Source: Betaproteobacteria bacterium Ga0077526
GTDB taxonomy: Bacteria; Pseudomonadota; Gammaproteobacteria; Burkholderiales; Ga0077523
Length of the DNA stretch: 64,000 nt
NCBI GenBank assembly: GCA_001464765.1
Contig: LNDV01000034.1
Location: 744,001 to 808,000 of the forward strand
Direction of reading: 5' to 3'
The position numbers and the translations under genes are program-made. Position 1 is the stretch's first letter. Each line of letters opens with the position of its first letter. Shown here one piece after another: positions 33,820-42,581 of the stretch. The notes below the pieces were generated by a model that searched no databases, was not told the origin of the DNA, and saw nothing but the letters and a program-made list of their open reading frames with translations.

Positions 33820-34590
33820 TCAGAGGTCGATGATGTGACGCACGCAGGTGTCGGCCAGCGGCTTGTCGAAGTAGTAGAGATTCCCGAGTGAGGCATCGCG
33901 TCCGGCCGCGCGCTCGCGCTCTTCGAGGTAGAGGTTGGCGAGCAGGTGTGCGAAGCTCCGAACCCGGTACACGAGGCCGCCGTGATGGAGGAACAGGATC
34001 TCCGTCTCGCCGTCGGCTGTCTTCTCGTCCGGGTTCAGCAGGTAGAACGCACCGCCGGCTTCGTGGCCCACGACGAGAAACTTCGGAAGATCCCGGCTGC
34101 GGAAGGGACTCTGGTCCCGGTTGTAGCGGTAGTACTCGGCGTCCGGCGGATCGATGCCTACCCACGCGGCTTCCCAGTTCGCATAGTCCGTGGCGCTGTG
34201 TTCGCGAAAGGTCAGGAGAATCGCAGGATCCGCGAAGCGGTCCTGCCGGCCGGTCTTCGCTTCGTAGAGCGACTCGAAGTCGGCTTCGCCCCGTGCCGCG
34301 AAGAAGTCGCGGGCCGACTTTGGCAGGCGCGAGTCGAATGCCGGTGTACCCGCAGCCTTCCGGGAAGGATCCGGCTGCGGCGCTGGCAGGCCCATCTCCT
34401 CGCGCCAGCACTGCAGAAACCGCGTCATGCCCGCGACGTCGCCTCGGTAGCCGGATGGCATGGATTTCAGAGTCATCGACGGCGAAGCCTTGTCGGGCGA
34501 GGCGCGGTTGTCCGTGGGCGGGTGATCGTCGCTGCAGCCTAGCATCACGGCGAAGCACGCTGAGCTGAGAAGACAAGGGATGGGGCGCAT
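33820..34590 (-). CDS. SMI1/KNR4-like lipoprotein
   Basis: A 256-residue exported lipoprotein: the signal MRPIPCLLSSACFAVMLGC ends in a lipobox. The mature part includes DRFADPAILLTFREHSATDY, RSRDLPKFLVVGHEAGGAFYLL and LFLHHGGLVYRVRSFAHLL, a pattern like SUKH (SMI1/KNR4) domains, which often act as immunity proteins. A secreted lipoprotein form is unusual. Domain assignment is moderate only. Confidence 0.6.
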   Translation of the reverse strand: MRPIPCLLSSACFAVMLGCSDDHPPTDNRASPDKASPSMTLKSMPSGYRGDVAGMTRFLQCWREEMGLPAPQPDPSRKAAGTPAFDSRLPKSARDFFAARGEADFESLYEAKTGRQDRFADPAILLTFREHSATDYANWEAAWVGIDPPDAEYYRYNRDQSPFRSRDLPKFLVVGHEAGGAFYLLNPDEKTADGETEILFLHHGGLVYRVRSFAHLLANLYLEERERAAGRDASLGNLYYFDKPLADTCVRHIIDL

Positions 34591-34735
34591 GAGGAGAGCC
34601 GTCAACGGACGAGAACGGTGAGCAGGGTGCCGAGTGCGTCGAGCCGACCTCCGGCAGTCACCCCGCGAAGTGCACGCCACCACGCCGGATGACACTTGCG
34701 AAGGGTACCGCAAGAGGGAATCGCGCCCGAGTTGA

Positions 34736-35539
34736 TCAGCGTCGTCGATTCCGTGACCATCTCGCGATCCACCACAGCGCAGCGTAGGCGCTGACGGCCA
34801 CCGCGGCCGCGGTGATGCCGGCAACGACAGCCCGACCTGCGAACAGCTGCAGCGGCGCGACGGAGGGCGGCGGGCCGGCCATCAGGGCACGAGCACCCGC
34901 CAGGATCGCCGATGCGATCGACAGGGCGCCGACCGCGCACACGATGCCGAGGCGCTGCATGCGACTCATGGCTCCCGAGTCGCCGCCCGACTGAGACGGC
35001 AAACGCCGCAGTGCCCGAAGACACCAGATCGAGACGATGCCGAGCCCGAACAGCGTGCTGCCATGCTGCAGCAGCTTGTAGACGTAGACAGGGTAGCCGC
35101 CCACTGCCGTGAGTTCGGTTCGCAAGGTCGGAAAAGCCGCGACCCCGAAGTCGTTCTCGTGGGTGAAGCCGTCCCACACCAGATGCGTGGCAGCGCCCAG
35201 GAGCAGGCAGAACGCGACAGCCAGCCAGTGCTTCCACGAGAGCGGGAGAGGCTGGCCGATGAGGGGCCGGACCCGCGACTCGACGCGCGGCGGGGCGAGC
35301 GCGACCAGCGGCCTCGCGAGGACAGCATGGAATAGCAGGTAGACGAGGATCCCGACGGGCAGGCAGTACGAGAACAGCCCCCGAAGACTGTGGGTTTCGT
35401 GTCGACGCCCCAGGTCTGCGTGAAAGAACACGAAGTCCGGCGCCATGCTCCCGATCACCAGCGCGGAAGGCACGCTGGCCGCACCGAGCCATCGCATCAG
35501 CGGCAGGACGGCAGCGGCGTGGGCAGGAGTGAAGGGCAT
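34736..35539 (-). CDS. DUF4184 family membrane protein
   Basis: A 267-residue protein beginning MPFTPAHAAAVLPLMRW, with IGSMAPDFVFF and HLVWDGFTHENDFG, which contain conserved His and Asp residues of the DUF4184 / YdjM-like putative metal-dependent hydrolases. About six hydrophobic segments follow. A remote relative with the same start pattern lies at 55.4 kb. Function unknown. Confidence 0.85.
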   Translation of the reverse strand: MPFTPAHAAAVLPLMRWLGAASVPSALVIGSMAPDFVFFHADLGRRHETHSLRGLFSYCLPVGILVYLLFHAVLARPLVALAPPRVESRVRPLIGQPLPLSWKHWLAVAFCLLLGAATHLVWDGFTHENDFGVAAFPTLRTELTAVGGYPVYVYKLLQHGSTLFGLGIVSIWCLRALRRLPSQSGGDSGAMSRMQRLGIVCAVGALSIASAILAGARALMAGPPPSVAPLQLFAGRAVVAGITAAAVAVSAYAALWWIARWSRNRRR

Positions 35540-35793
35540 GTTCGTGATGCGACTTGTGCGGGACTTGGTTCGACCAACTGCTCTCGGGCCTGACGGGGAC
35601 GGCTGCCGCAGTGTAGTTCGGCAGCGCCTCTACGGACCACGACAGGGGCGGTGTGCAAGAGGGAATTCTTCCTTGTATTCTTCCGACCCGGTGCATTCGC
35701 GCTATGCATTTCGCGTGACGGCACCGACCCAGAATGCACGAGTTCCCTCTCGTGCGAGACCATCAGTTCCACCAAACAAAAAAAGAGGATGCC

Positions 35794-36978
35794 ATGCCAG
35801 ACTACATCACGTGCATCGATGCACGCCCGTCTCTCCCTGCAAGACAACGCCGCCCTGTGCTGCGGCCCGTCCTGGCGCTTGTCGCCGCGCTCGGTTGCGG
35901 TTCGGTTTCCGCCGCGCAGTACATCGGCACCGTCATCGCCAACGACCTGAACAATCCGCGCGGGTTGGCGTTTGCCAGCGACGGCGCGCTCTACATCGCC
36001 GAAGCCGGCATCCCGGAAGGCACGGGGCCGTCCACGATCATCCGCGGGATTTCCAACGTCTACACGGAGACGGGCTCGGTGACCCGCTACTTCGAGGGCG
36101 CCCAGTCCCGAGTGCTCACGGGACTGCCGTCCCTCTACGCCGTGGGCAGCGGCGAGACCTCCGGGCCCAACGACGTCACGTTCAGCGCGGACGGCACGAT
36201 GTATATCACCGTCGGTGCGGGCATCGATCCCAATGTACGCGCGACCGATCTCGCCCCCAATGGCGGCGGCCTGGGGACCATCCGCTTCACGGGCGGTTCG
36301 TACGATGTCGCCAACCACGAGGCCGTCAGCAATCCGGCCGGCGGGCCCGTCGACAGCAATCCCTGGCGGACCGCGGCTCACTCGGGCGGCCTGCTCGTGA
36401 CGGACGCCGGTGCCAACGCGCTGCTCAACGTGGCCCCCAACGGTTCGATCACGACGATTACGACCTTTCCGGGGCGCGACATCGGGGGCGGGTTCCCGTC
36501 GGACGCCGTGCCCACTGGTCTCGCGATCGGGCCGGACGGCAACTACTACGTCGGCCAGCTGGCGGGCTTCCCGTTCACGCCGGGGGCCGCCCGGGTCTAC
36601 CAGGTCGAGCCCGATGGCACGACCACTGTGTTCGCCGACGGGTTCACGCACATCAGCGCGCTGGCCTTCGGCGGTGACGGCAGCTTGTACGTGCTCGAGT
36701 TTGATTCGAACGGTCTGCTCGTCCCGGGTGATACGGGCGCGCTGATTCGCATGGCGCCGAACGGCACCCGCGAAACCCTCTACAGCGATGGGCTCGTCAA
36801 TCCGCTCGGACTCGCGATCGGTGCAGACGGTGCGTTCTACGTGTCCAACTACGGCACGTCGGCCGGGGGCGGGCAGGTGCTCCGCATCGCGCCGGTGCCG
36901 GAGCCGGAAACCTACGCGCTCATGCTGGGCGGGCTGGCGCTCGTCGGCTTTGCGTCACGCAAGCGCCTGCGCGGCTGA
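35794..36978 (+). CDS. ScyD/ScyE-like beta-propeller protein with PEP-CTERM tail
   Basis: A 394-residue secreted protein. After a signal peptide (VLALVAALGCGSVSAAQ), NHL/SMP-30-like repeats of NNPRGLAFASDGALYIAE and PTGLAIGPDGNYYVG type form a propeller as in ScyD/ScyE family proteins. The C-terminus is a PEP-CTERM signal: VPEPETYALMLGGLALVGF then SRKRLRG. This needs an exosortase encoded elsewhere. The ATG at 35794 has GAGG about 9 bp upstream. A strong terminator follows. Confidence 0.88.
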   Translation: MPDYITCIDARPSLPARQRRPVLRPVLALVAALGCGSVSAAQYIGTVIANDLNNPRGLAFASDGALYIAEAGIPEGTGPSTIIRGISNVYTETGSVTRYFEGAQSRVLTGLPSLYAVGSGETSGPNDVTFSADGTMYITVGAGIDPNVRATDLAPNGGGLGTIRFTGGSYDVANHEAVSNPAGGPVDSNPWRTAAHSGGLLVTDAGANALLNVAPNGSITTITTFPGRDIGGGFPSDAVPTGLAIGPDGNYYVGQLAGFPFTPGAARVYQVEPDGTTTVFADGFTHISALAFGGDGSLYVLEFDSNGLLVPGDTGALIRMAPNGTRETLYSDGLVNPLGLAIGADGAFYVSNYGTSAGGGQVLRIAPVPEPETYALMLGGLALVGFASRKRLRG

Positions 36979-37004
36979 CCCTGGTCATCGCGCTTCTCTG
37001 AGAG

Positions 37005-37028
37005 AGCCCCGCTTCGGCGGGGCTTTTT
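37005..37028 (+). terminator. Rho-independent terminator
   Basis: AGCCCCGC and GCGGGGCT form a perfect 8-bp stem around a TTCG tetraloop, followed directly by a T-run. It lies 26 bp after the PEP-CTERM propeller gene. Confidence 0.95.
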
Positions 37029-37130
37029 CTTTGGCGGTGGCCGAGTGGCTGTCGGGCCGATACTCGGGACTCCCCATGGGAATCGCGGGCTGCTAGCATT
37101 TCGGAATCAGCCAGTCTTCACGGACATCCC

Positions 37131-38012
37131 ATGCGCATCAAGCTCCCCACTGCAGTCGCAAGCACTGCCCTCATCCTCATCACATCGACCCTGGTCGCGG
37201 GGATGAGCGGGTGTGCCACCCGGCTCGAAAGCAAGCCCCTCGCCGAGGCATTGTCCCAGGGCGTACACCTCGATCGGTCGTTTCCCAAGTCCCTGCCGAG
37301 CAAGGCGGCGAAGGTGCCGCATTCGCAGTTCGTGCTGATTCGCAGCGAGAGCGCAATCGGGTTGCTGTCTCCCGTACCCTTCGTGGCCGACGTGGTCCAG
37401 GGTGCCGCCAACGACAAGGCGGCGGAGCGCTATGAGTCGCAATACGGTCGCATCGACCCTTACCGGATCGTTGCGGACGCCTTGCAGGGCAGCCCCGTCC
37501 TCGCCAAGGGCACCGGCGGAATGCCGCTGCAGCCGTTCGCCATCGTGCAGGAGTGCGTGGATGACCGCTATCGCATCGCCCTCGTGGCCCACGTCGAAGC
37601 CGGAAAGCAGGTCGGGAGGTACTTCATCCATCTCCGCGATACCTTCACCCCTGACGAGATCACGAAGCCGACGCCGGCCGTGCTGGACCGAATGCAGTCC
37701 GACCTGCAGGCCGCCGCGATTCAGCTTAGGGGGTTGATCGAGCGCGCGGCCCGCAACGAGTTGCTCCCGAACGGGACCCGCGCGGACGTGGGGAGCCTGC
37801 ATCTGATCGGGGGCCGCGCTGCCGGCCTGGTATCTCCGACGCTTCTGTCTGCAAAGAACGCCGCCCTGGTCGAGGAAGGTCCCGAACACATCATCGTGCG
37901 CATCGATGGCGCCGTCTCCCAGCCGGCGTCCACAGGGGGTCTGCTATTCGGGGTGCACCTTCTCCGGAAGGATCAGTTGCACAAGTTCGAGAAGCGCCCG
38001 GCCGCGTCGTGA
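37131..38012 (+). CDS. hypothetical lipoprotein, 293 aa
   Basis: Not recognised. The signal peptide ends in VAGMSGC, a lipobox, after MRIKLPTAVASTALILI. The mature protein contains HSQFVLIRSESAIGLLSPVPFVAD and a conserved-looking YFIHLRDTFTPDEITKP segment. It is probably an outer-membrane lipoprotein. It stands alone after the terminator. Confidence 0.7.
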   Translation: MRIKLPTAVASTALILITSTLVAGMSGCATRLESKPLAEALSQGVHLDRSFPKSLPSKAAKVPHSQFVLIRSESAIGLLSPVPFVADVVQGAANDKAAERYESQYGRIDPYRIVADALQGSPVLAKGTGGMPLQPFAIVQECVDDRYRIALVAHVEAGKQVGRYFIHLRDTFTPDEITKPTPAVLDRMQSDLQAAAIQLRGLIERAARNELLPNGTRADVGSLHLIGGRAAGLVSPTLLSAKNAALVEEGPEHIIVRIDGAVSQPASTGGLLFGVHLLRKDQLHKFEKRPAAS

Positions 38013-38059
38013 CCGATACCGAGGGCCGACAGGCGCAATAGGGAGGCAGCGCCCCCGGC

Positions 38060-38728
38060 TCAGCCTGTCTGCTGCGCCCCCCGAAAAGCTTCGACCTCGG
38101 CAGCGACGTCTCTCGGGGGTCGCTTCTGCTTCTGCGTTTCCTTGCCCTTGGTCAGGACGAAGTCCCTGGCCCAGCGGAAGTGCTCGTCGTAGTAGCGCAC
38201 GTGAAACATCAGCTCCGGATACGACAGCGACAGCGTCTTGAGGATGGGCTTGGGATAGGACCCGGCCGAGACGAAACTCAGTGAGATGTGCTCATCGGCC
38301 ACCAGCAGCCGGACGTCGCTCGCATTCCACTTGGTACCCCAGTGCTCGGTGCACCAGCCGTACCAGTCGCCATGGCCGTAATTCTGCACGTTCTCGTGGT
38401 AGGCGCGCGCCGGGACGAGGTACATGTCCGCGCAGTCGAACGATTCCAGGCACCGGATCACCTGCTCGCGGGATTCCAGCGGGAACGGAAAGCCGAATTC
38501 CTTTGCGGGCTCCTTGAACATCCATCGCCCGACCTCCTCTCGCCAGTCTCCGTACAAGGCGGCGTACCCGGTCTCGACCGCACTGCTTGATTCGATCTCG
38601 AGTTCGGGCGGCATCGGATGGACGGTATTGAAGTCGAACGTGCCATTCGCGAGATGCGTTGCCTGGAAGTCCGCCAGCCGAGCCGGTGCACCCGTGATGT
38701 CGATGAGGGACGTGACGTAATCCGCCAT
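38060..38728 (-). CDS. YubB-like (DUF1281) ferredoxin-fold protein
   Basis: A 222-residue protein with MADYVTSLIDITGAPARL, a central YGHGDWYGWCTEHWGTKWNA and ISLSFVSAGSYPKPILKTLS, typical of the YubB/Api92 ferredoxin-like family often found on plasmids and phages. Function unknown. It is convergent with the lipoprotein gene. Confidence 0.75.
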   Translation of the reverse strand: MADYVTSLIDITGAPARLADFQATHLANGTFDFNTVHPMPPELEIESSSAVETGYAALYGDWREEVGRWMFKEPAKEFGFPFPLESREQVIRCLESFDCADMYLVPARAYHENVQNYGHGDWYGWCTEHWGTKWNASDVRLLVADEHISLSFVSAGSYPKPILKTLSLSYPELMFHVRYYDEHFRWARDFVLTKGKETQKQKRPPRDVAAEVEAFRGAQQTG

Positions 38729-38751
38729 GGTTCTCTGGGATGCCGGGCCCG

Positions 38752-39198
38752 CTACTTCTTGCCGCGCAGCTCGAGCGCAACGTCACGACACATGCTGGCC
38801 TTGCCGTTGCGCTTGGCGTCGACCCGCTGCTTGAAGCGGGTCTGAAGCTGGCGGTCGCTTTCGATGCGGGACACCATCGCCATGTTGCGGGCACGCCATT
38901 CCTTGTAGGGCCCGGCCATCTCCTGGCCCCAGATGCTCACACCATCGGCACAAGCCCGATACGTGGACATGAATTCGATCATGCGGTCGACGTCGGCACT
39001 GCCCGATCCCCCGCTTTTTCCCGCACCGGGCGGAGGGGGCGGCGGCGCCTTCAGCTTGTCCTGCCTGGCCGTTTCGGGGCACGGCTCGGCCTGGTAGACG
39101 GTGTTCTCACCCTGCACGCACTTGAACATGGTCTGAGCGGATGCGCCGGCAGGCGCAAGGATGGCCATCACGGCCAGAATGGCGGTTGTCGTCTTCAT
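38752..39198 (-). CDS. DUF4124-like secreted protein
   Basis: A 148-residue exported protein: signal MKTTTAILAVMAILAPAGASA, then QTMFKCVQGENTVYQAEPCP, the DUF4124 start. A poly-proline linker and a charged C-terminal helical part follow. Role unknown. It lies 23 bp upstream of the YubB-like gene. Confidence 0.8.
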   Translation of the reverse strand: MKTTTAILAVMAILAPAGASAQTMFKCVQGENTVYQAEPCPETARQDKLKAPPPPPPGAGKSGGSGSADVDRMIEFMSTYRACADGVSIWGQEMAGPYKEWRARNMAMVSRIESDRQLQTRFKQRVDAKRNGKASMCRDVALELRGKK

Positions 39199-39495
39199 CG
39201 TCTTTGTGTCTGTAGTGTTCCCTGGCTTGTCTGTCCGGAAAGGGTCAGGCCAATGGTATTGGGCGTCGCAGGGAAAAGCGGGGTGCCTGCGACGCGACCC
39301 TCTCGACCCTCTCAATAGTGCTCTATCGACGCTTTGGTGAAAGACTCAAACCATTCCTTCATGTCCGTTGAGGCGGCATCCCTCGAGACGCGGGCATTCC
39401 TAACCAGCGCATCCTTCCACTGACGGAGCGACCTGCTCGGACAGTGACATTTCTTCGCGAGAAGGAGCGCTCCGCGTTCGACGCGCGGACCCCTG

Positions 39496-39765
39496 CTAGA
39501 GCCATTCCAATACGGCGACGAGTACCTTGTACCAGAACACGATGACGGCGATCGTCGAAAACACGAGCGCCGCGATCTTCAGCATCAGCCACGACGACGA
39601 GTAAGCGTGCCAGTCGCCGAAGAGGAACCAGGGGAGATCGCGCGACAAGTCTTCGACGTCGTCCTCGGGAGTCGAGAACAGAAACCTGACCATGACCCAG
39701 GCTGTCGGCGCGCCAAGCAGAACGGCGACAAGAGCCAGCCACGGGTGAAAATCATTTACCGTCAA
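39496..39765 (-). CDS. small membrane protein, 89 aa
   Basis: Not recognised. Two hydrophobic segments (HPWLALVAVLLGAPTAWVMV and KIAALVFSTIAVIVFWYKVL) flank an acidic loop. The start is a TTG at 39765 with a good GGAGG ribosome site 7 bp upstream. Confidence 0.55.
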   Translation of the reverse strand: MTVNDFHPWLALVAVLLGAPTAWVMVRFLFSTPEDDVEDLSRDLPWFLFGDWHAYSSSWLMLKIAALVFSTIAVIVFWYKVLVAVLEWL

Positions 39766-39918
39766 TGGCTCGCCTCCCTAGCCAGTTATGCAGTAGCCGC
39801 ATCGGGCATCAGCCGTCCGGCCAGCATGAACAACGGAACGACGCGGTCGGCGGGCGCCATCAGCTCTACCAACGCCGCTGGGCTCACAGGAGGTTTCAAA
39901 TAGACGCCGCTCGCACAT

Positions 39919-40245
39919 TCATTCCGGCAGGTGCGGCGTGACCTTCGCCTTCAGGAGTTCCACTAGCGTCGGGTCCATGAACTGATACTTGTCCTTGATG
40001 CCCAGGCAGATGACGCGCTTGCCAGACAGGTGGGACTGGAAGCCCGCGGCAAGCTTGCTCTTGTGCTCCTTCTCCATGACGAAGATCAGATCGGCCCATT
40101 CGATGAGTTCGACGGACACCTGGACCTCCGACTCGTGACTCAAGCCGGCCGAGGCGCACTCCAACCCCGGGTATTCCGCGAAGACCTGCTCCGCCGTAGG
40201 ACTGCGCCACTTGTTCTTGCCGCAGATGAATAGGATTCGGGGCAT
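39919..40245 (-). CDS. low-molecular-weight protein tyrosine phosphatase-like protein
   Basis: A 108-residue short member of the LMW-PTP fold: MPRILFICGKNKWRSPTAEQVF holds the C-x5-R phosphate loop (Cys8, Arg14), and the LIFVMEKEHKSKL segment is typical. It lacks the second Asp-Pro loop of full LMW phosphatases in the usual form (a DKYQFMDPTL segment lies near the end). Activity is uncertain; this short subfamily is common in proteobacteria. Confidence 0.8.
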   Translation of the reverse strand: MPRILFICGKNKWRSPTAEQVFAEYPGLECASAGLSHESEVQVSVELIEWADLIFVMEKEHKSKLAAGFQSHLSGKRVICLGIKDKYQFMDPTLVELLKAKVTPHLPE

Positions 40246-40343
40246 GGTGCCGCTCTAGCCCCTGACCACGATGCGCCATTCCGCGACGGTCGTTGACGAC
40301 GTTGAGACCGGCGCTTCTCCGCTGCACCTTGGCGCTTGCAGAC

Positions 40344-40826
40344 TCAAAACAGCTTTCTCCACGGAAACACGAACGCGACCGTGACGCACGCGGTGATCAG
40401 GATCACTCCCCAAAGCTTCTCCGTGAGTCTGTCGTCTCTTGGCATCCCGGTGCCCCACAAGTGTCCGAGCATCTCGACCGTGCGAAGGCTGCCGAGGCGT
40501 GCTCCCCATACGGCGGCAGCAAGCGAAAGTGCAAGTAGCCAGAGCAAGAACGCCTTGAAGTACAACTCCGACGACCAGAGCCGATGGCGTGGACGGAAAT
40601 ACGTCGAGACCGCGAGCGCCAGCGCGATGTTCGTGACACCCACGAACAGGAACGCCATGACGGCGCCCGCAACGCGATCTAGGACCGAACTGGGGCCCGG
40701 GTACTCGAACTTCACGGCGACGACCTCGATTGCATTGCCCGTGGAGTCGAAAGAATACCGAAAAGTGAACAGCGAACCGATGGGGCGCCGATGCCAATCG
40801 CAACGTCTGCGGTCGTCGTCGCGCAA
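40344..40826 (-). CDS. hypothetical membrane protein
   Basis: Not recognised. Three or four hydrophobic segments (VMAFLFVGVTNIALALAVS, LYFKAFLLWLLALSLAAAVW, GVILITACVTVAFVF) follow an N-terminal FTFRYSFDSTGNAIEVVAVKF. The start is unsure: no ATG precedes the N-terminal part, and a TTG at 40826 is the best candidate. The DUF3592-like start is only suggestive. Confidence 0.45.
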   Translation of the reverse strand: MRDDDRRRCDWHRRPIGSLFTFRYSFDSTGNAIEVVAVKFEYPGPSSVLDRVAGAVMAFLFVGVTNIALALAVSTYFRPRHRLWSSELYFKAFLLWLLALSLAAAVWGARLGSLRTVEMLGHLWGTGMPRDDRLTEKLWGVILITACVTVAFVFPWRKLF

Positions 40827-40840
40827 TATGGCAGGGGCCC

Positions 40841-40865
40841 GTAGCCCGGGCTGCGCCCGGGGCGC
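40841..40865. repeat. REP-like palindrome
   Basis: GTAGCCCGGGCTGCGCCCGGG is a short hairpin (GCCCGGGC, tgc, GCCCGGGG) with the GTAGCCCGG core also seen in the 116-bp array and at 41324. Confidence 0.7.
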
Positions 40866-40893
40866 CTTTTCTCCGACTCCCTCACCCTGTGCG

Positions 40894-41205
40894 TTACTCG
40901 ACGATGATCTCCTTCGAGTTGTTGTCGACCACGACCGGGCAGTCGAAGAAGTTGAGCTTGGGCTCCGTGCCGTACTTGCCGCGTACGAATGCTTTCCATT
41001 CGTCCGTGTACAAGGCCAGAGCGTCCTGCTTGGTCTTCCATAGGTAAATACCACCAGCCTTCGTGCCGTCTTCCGACCGAAAGTAGTACTTTCGAATAAG
41101 CCCAGGCATGTTGAGGTACTTCGGCGCGGTGCTTTCGAAGGTGGCCTTGGCTTCTTCGAGAGACATCGGGCGGGGGAGCAAAAACTCGACGAAGGTTGTG
41201 ATCAT
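40894..41205 (-). CDS. YdhR-like putative monooxygenase
   Basis: A 103-residue dimeric alpha-beta barrel protein: MITTFVEFLLPRPMSLEEAK, KYLNMPGLIRKYYFRSEDGT and GGIYLWKTKQDALALYTDEW. It resembles the YdhR / monooxygenase-like group. GGAG precedes the ATG by 6 bp. Function untested. Confidence 0.75.
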   Translation of the reverse strand: MITTFVEFLLPRPMSLEEAKATFESTAPKYLNMPGLIRKYYFRSEDGTKAGGIYLWKTKQDALALYTDEWKAFVRGKYGTEPKLNFFDCPVVVDNNSKEIIVE

Positions 41206-41323
41206 GTGTGGCTCCGAACGCTGTTGGTCGATGGCGGCGGCCGTCAGGGCAGGTCACCGCTGGTGGGCGGTCCGCATGGTCGCCCATTGAAGCGGTGCAG
41301 GATACCCGCACCACTCAGGTCTC

Positions 41324-41344
41324 GTAGCCCGGGCTCTGCCCGGG
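41324..41344. repeat. REP-like palindrome
   Basis: GTAGCCCGGGCTCTGCCCGGG, a second single REP-like hairpin, 480 bp from the first, near the solo transposase-element end. Confidence 0.65.
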
Positions 41345-41372
41345 ACCAGTGCCGTTCTGCAGCACGATGCAT

Positions 41373-41393
41373 CGATTCTAGACCTGACCCCGG
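41373..41393. repeat. solo transposase-element end supplying a stop codon
   Basis: CGATTCTAGACCTGACCCCGG matches the right end of the MITE at 24.4 kb. Read on the - strand, CGGGGTCAGGTCTAG gives the last residues (RGQV) and the TAG stop of the CDP-alcohol phosphatidyltransferase gene. Confidence 0.75.
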
Positions 41394-41983
41394 TTCTTGG
41401 ACTCGGCACGGAGCCGGAGTGCGTGGAAGAACGTAGGCACGTCGTTCTTCCAGATAGGCAGAACCACCGAGATAGCGAGACCCTCGAGGTCTGCGACGAT
41501 GCCCAGCCCGATGGCAAGTGACACCGGCCAGCCCGCATGGCCGTGCACGAGCAGTGCGTAGAACCCGACGAACAGTGCCAGGCCCCAGAGCTTGGACGAC
41601 CACATGTGGTAGCTCGCCTCCTTCCCGAACTTGCGGTAGTCGTACACGTAGCGGACGACCTCGAGCGCAAGAAGCACGGCCAGGCTGGGAAGGTAGGACT
41701 CGAGCTGAGCCGCATGCAGATGCCACGCGGCAATCAGGGCGCACACGTAGAAGACCGAGTCGGCAATACTGTCCAGACGTCGCAAGCCGGGTGTGGCCAC
41801 CCCGAGACGGCGCGCGATCACACCGTCGAAGTAGTCGGACAGAAGGGCTCCGATCAGGCAACCGGCAAACACTCCGGCACTCGGCGCTACGTACGCGGAG
41901 ACCAGCAGCACAGGCCCCAGGACGGCTCGAGTCAGCGTAAGCGCGAGCGGTATCCACGCGAACCGCACGGTCGGGGCCGTCAC
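41378..41983 (-). CDS. CDP-alcohol phosphatidyltransferase
   Basis: A 201-residue membrane enzyme that would transfer a phosphatidyl group from CDP-diacylglycerol to an alcohol. The family motif is LLSDYFDGVIARRLGVATP followed by RRLDSIAD, with the Asp residues that bind metal; one spacing differs by a residue from the textbook pattern. About six transmembrane segments. The C-terminal tail (SKNRGQV) and stop are made by a transposase-element end, so the native C-terminus may be lost. It overlaps the RidA gene upstream by 4 bp. Confidence 0.88.
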   Translation of the reverse strand: MTAPTVRFAWIPLALTLTRAVLGPVLLVSAYVAPSAGVFAGCLIGALLSDYFDGVIARRLGVATPGLRRLDSIADSVFYVCALIAAWHLHAAQLESYLPSLAVLLALEVVRYVYDYRKFGKEASYHMWSSKLWGLALFVGFYALLVHGHAGWPVSLAIGLGIVADLEGLAISVVLPIWKNDVPTFFHALRLRAESKNRGQV

Positions 41984-42363
41984 GCCTTCGCGGCTACGGC
42001 CTCGACTTCCAGCAGGAAACCTGGGCGCACGAGATCGGGCACGACGAGAAGCATGGACGCGGGCTTTGCGTCCCCGAGGAACCGGGACCGCACCTTGACG
42101 TACGCGGGGATGTCCTCCGACCGAAGCAGATAGTGAGTCACGCGGACCAGATCATGGACTGTCATGCCGGCGCGCTCGAGCATGGCGAGGATGTGCGTCC
42201 ATGCCTGCTCGGCCTGCCCCGTGACATCCGCGGGCAGCGTACCGTCCAGCGCGAGCCCTGGTGTGCCCGCGGTGAACAGCCAACGTGCGTTCGGGGGGAC
42301 TTCGATTGCGTCACTGTAGGTCCCGATCTGGCGGGCCACGCCTACGTCGTGCTGCTTGTTCAT
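41980..42363 (-). CDS. RidA family protein
   Basis: A 127-residue RidA/YjgF-type protein: LFTAGTPGLALDGTLPADV, AWTHILAMLERAGMTVHDLV, and SMLLVVPDLVRPGFLLEVEAVA with a Glu and Arg typical of the fold. A strong AGGAGG site lies 7 bp before the ATG at 42363. It is translationally coupled (ATGA) to the phosphatidyltransferase. Confidence 0.88.
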   Translation of the reverse strand: MNKQHDVGVARQIGTYSDAIEVPPNARWLFTAGTPGLALDGTLPADVTGQAEQAWTHILAMLERAGMTVHDLVRVTHYLLRSEDIPAYVKVRSRFLGDAKPASMLLVVPDLVRPGFLLEVEAVAAKA

Positions 42364-42581
42364 CCCGGATCCTCCTTTGGCACTGCGCCCGGGCCGCTCG
42401 CCCGTCTGCGCATTGTGCAACGAAGGCGGGATGCTCGGCCGGTTGTCATCGGCGCGTCACGTGGACACCTCGCGCCGGGCGCAACCGGAAAGACGGTCTT
42501 CTACAGCTCCGCTGCGAACGTCCTGAAAAAGCCCTGTGCGCCATCTATCCATGTTCGTTTGCTCCCCCTGAGCGCGAAGTC

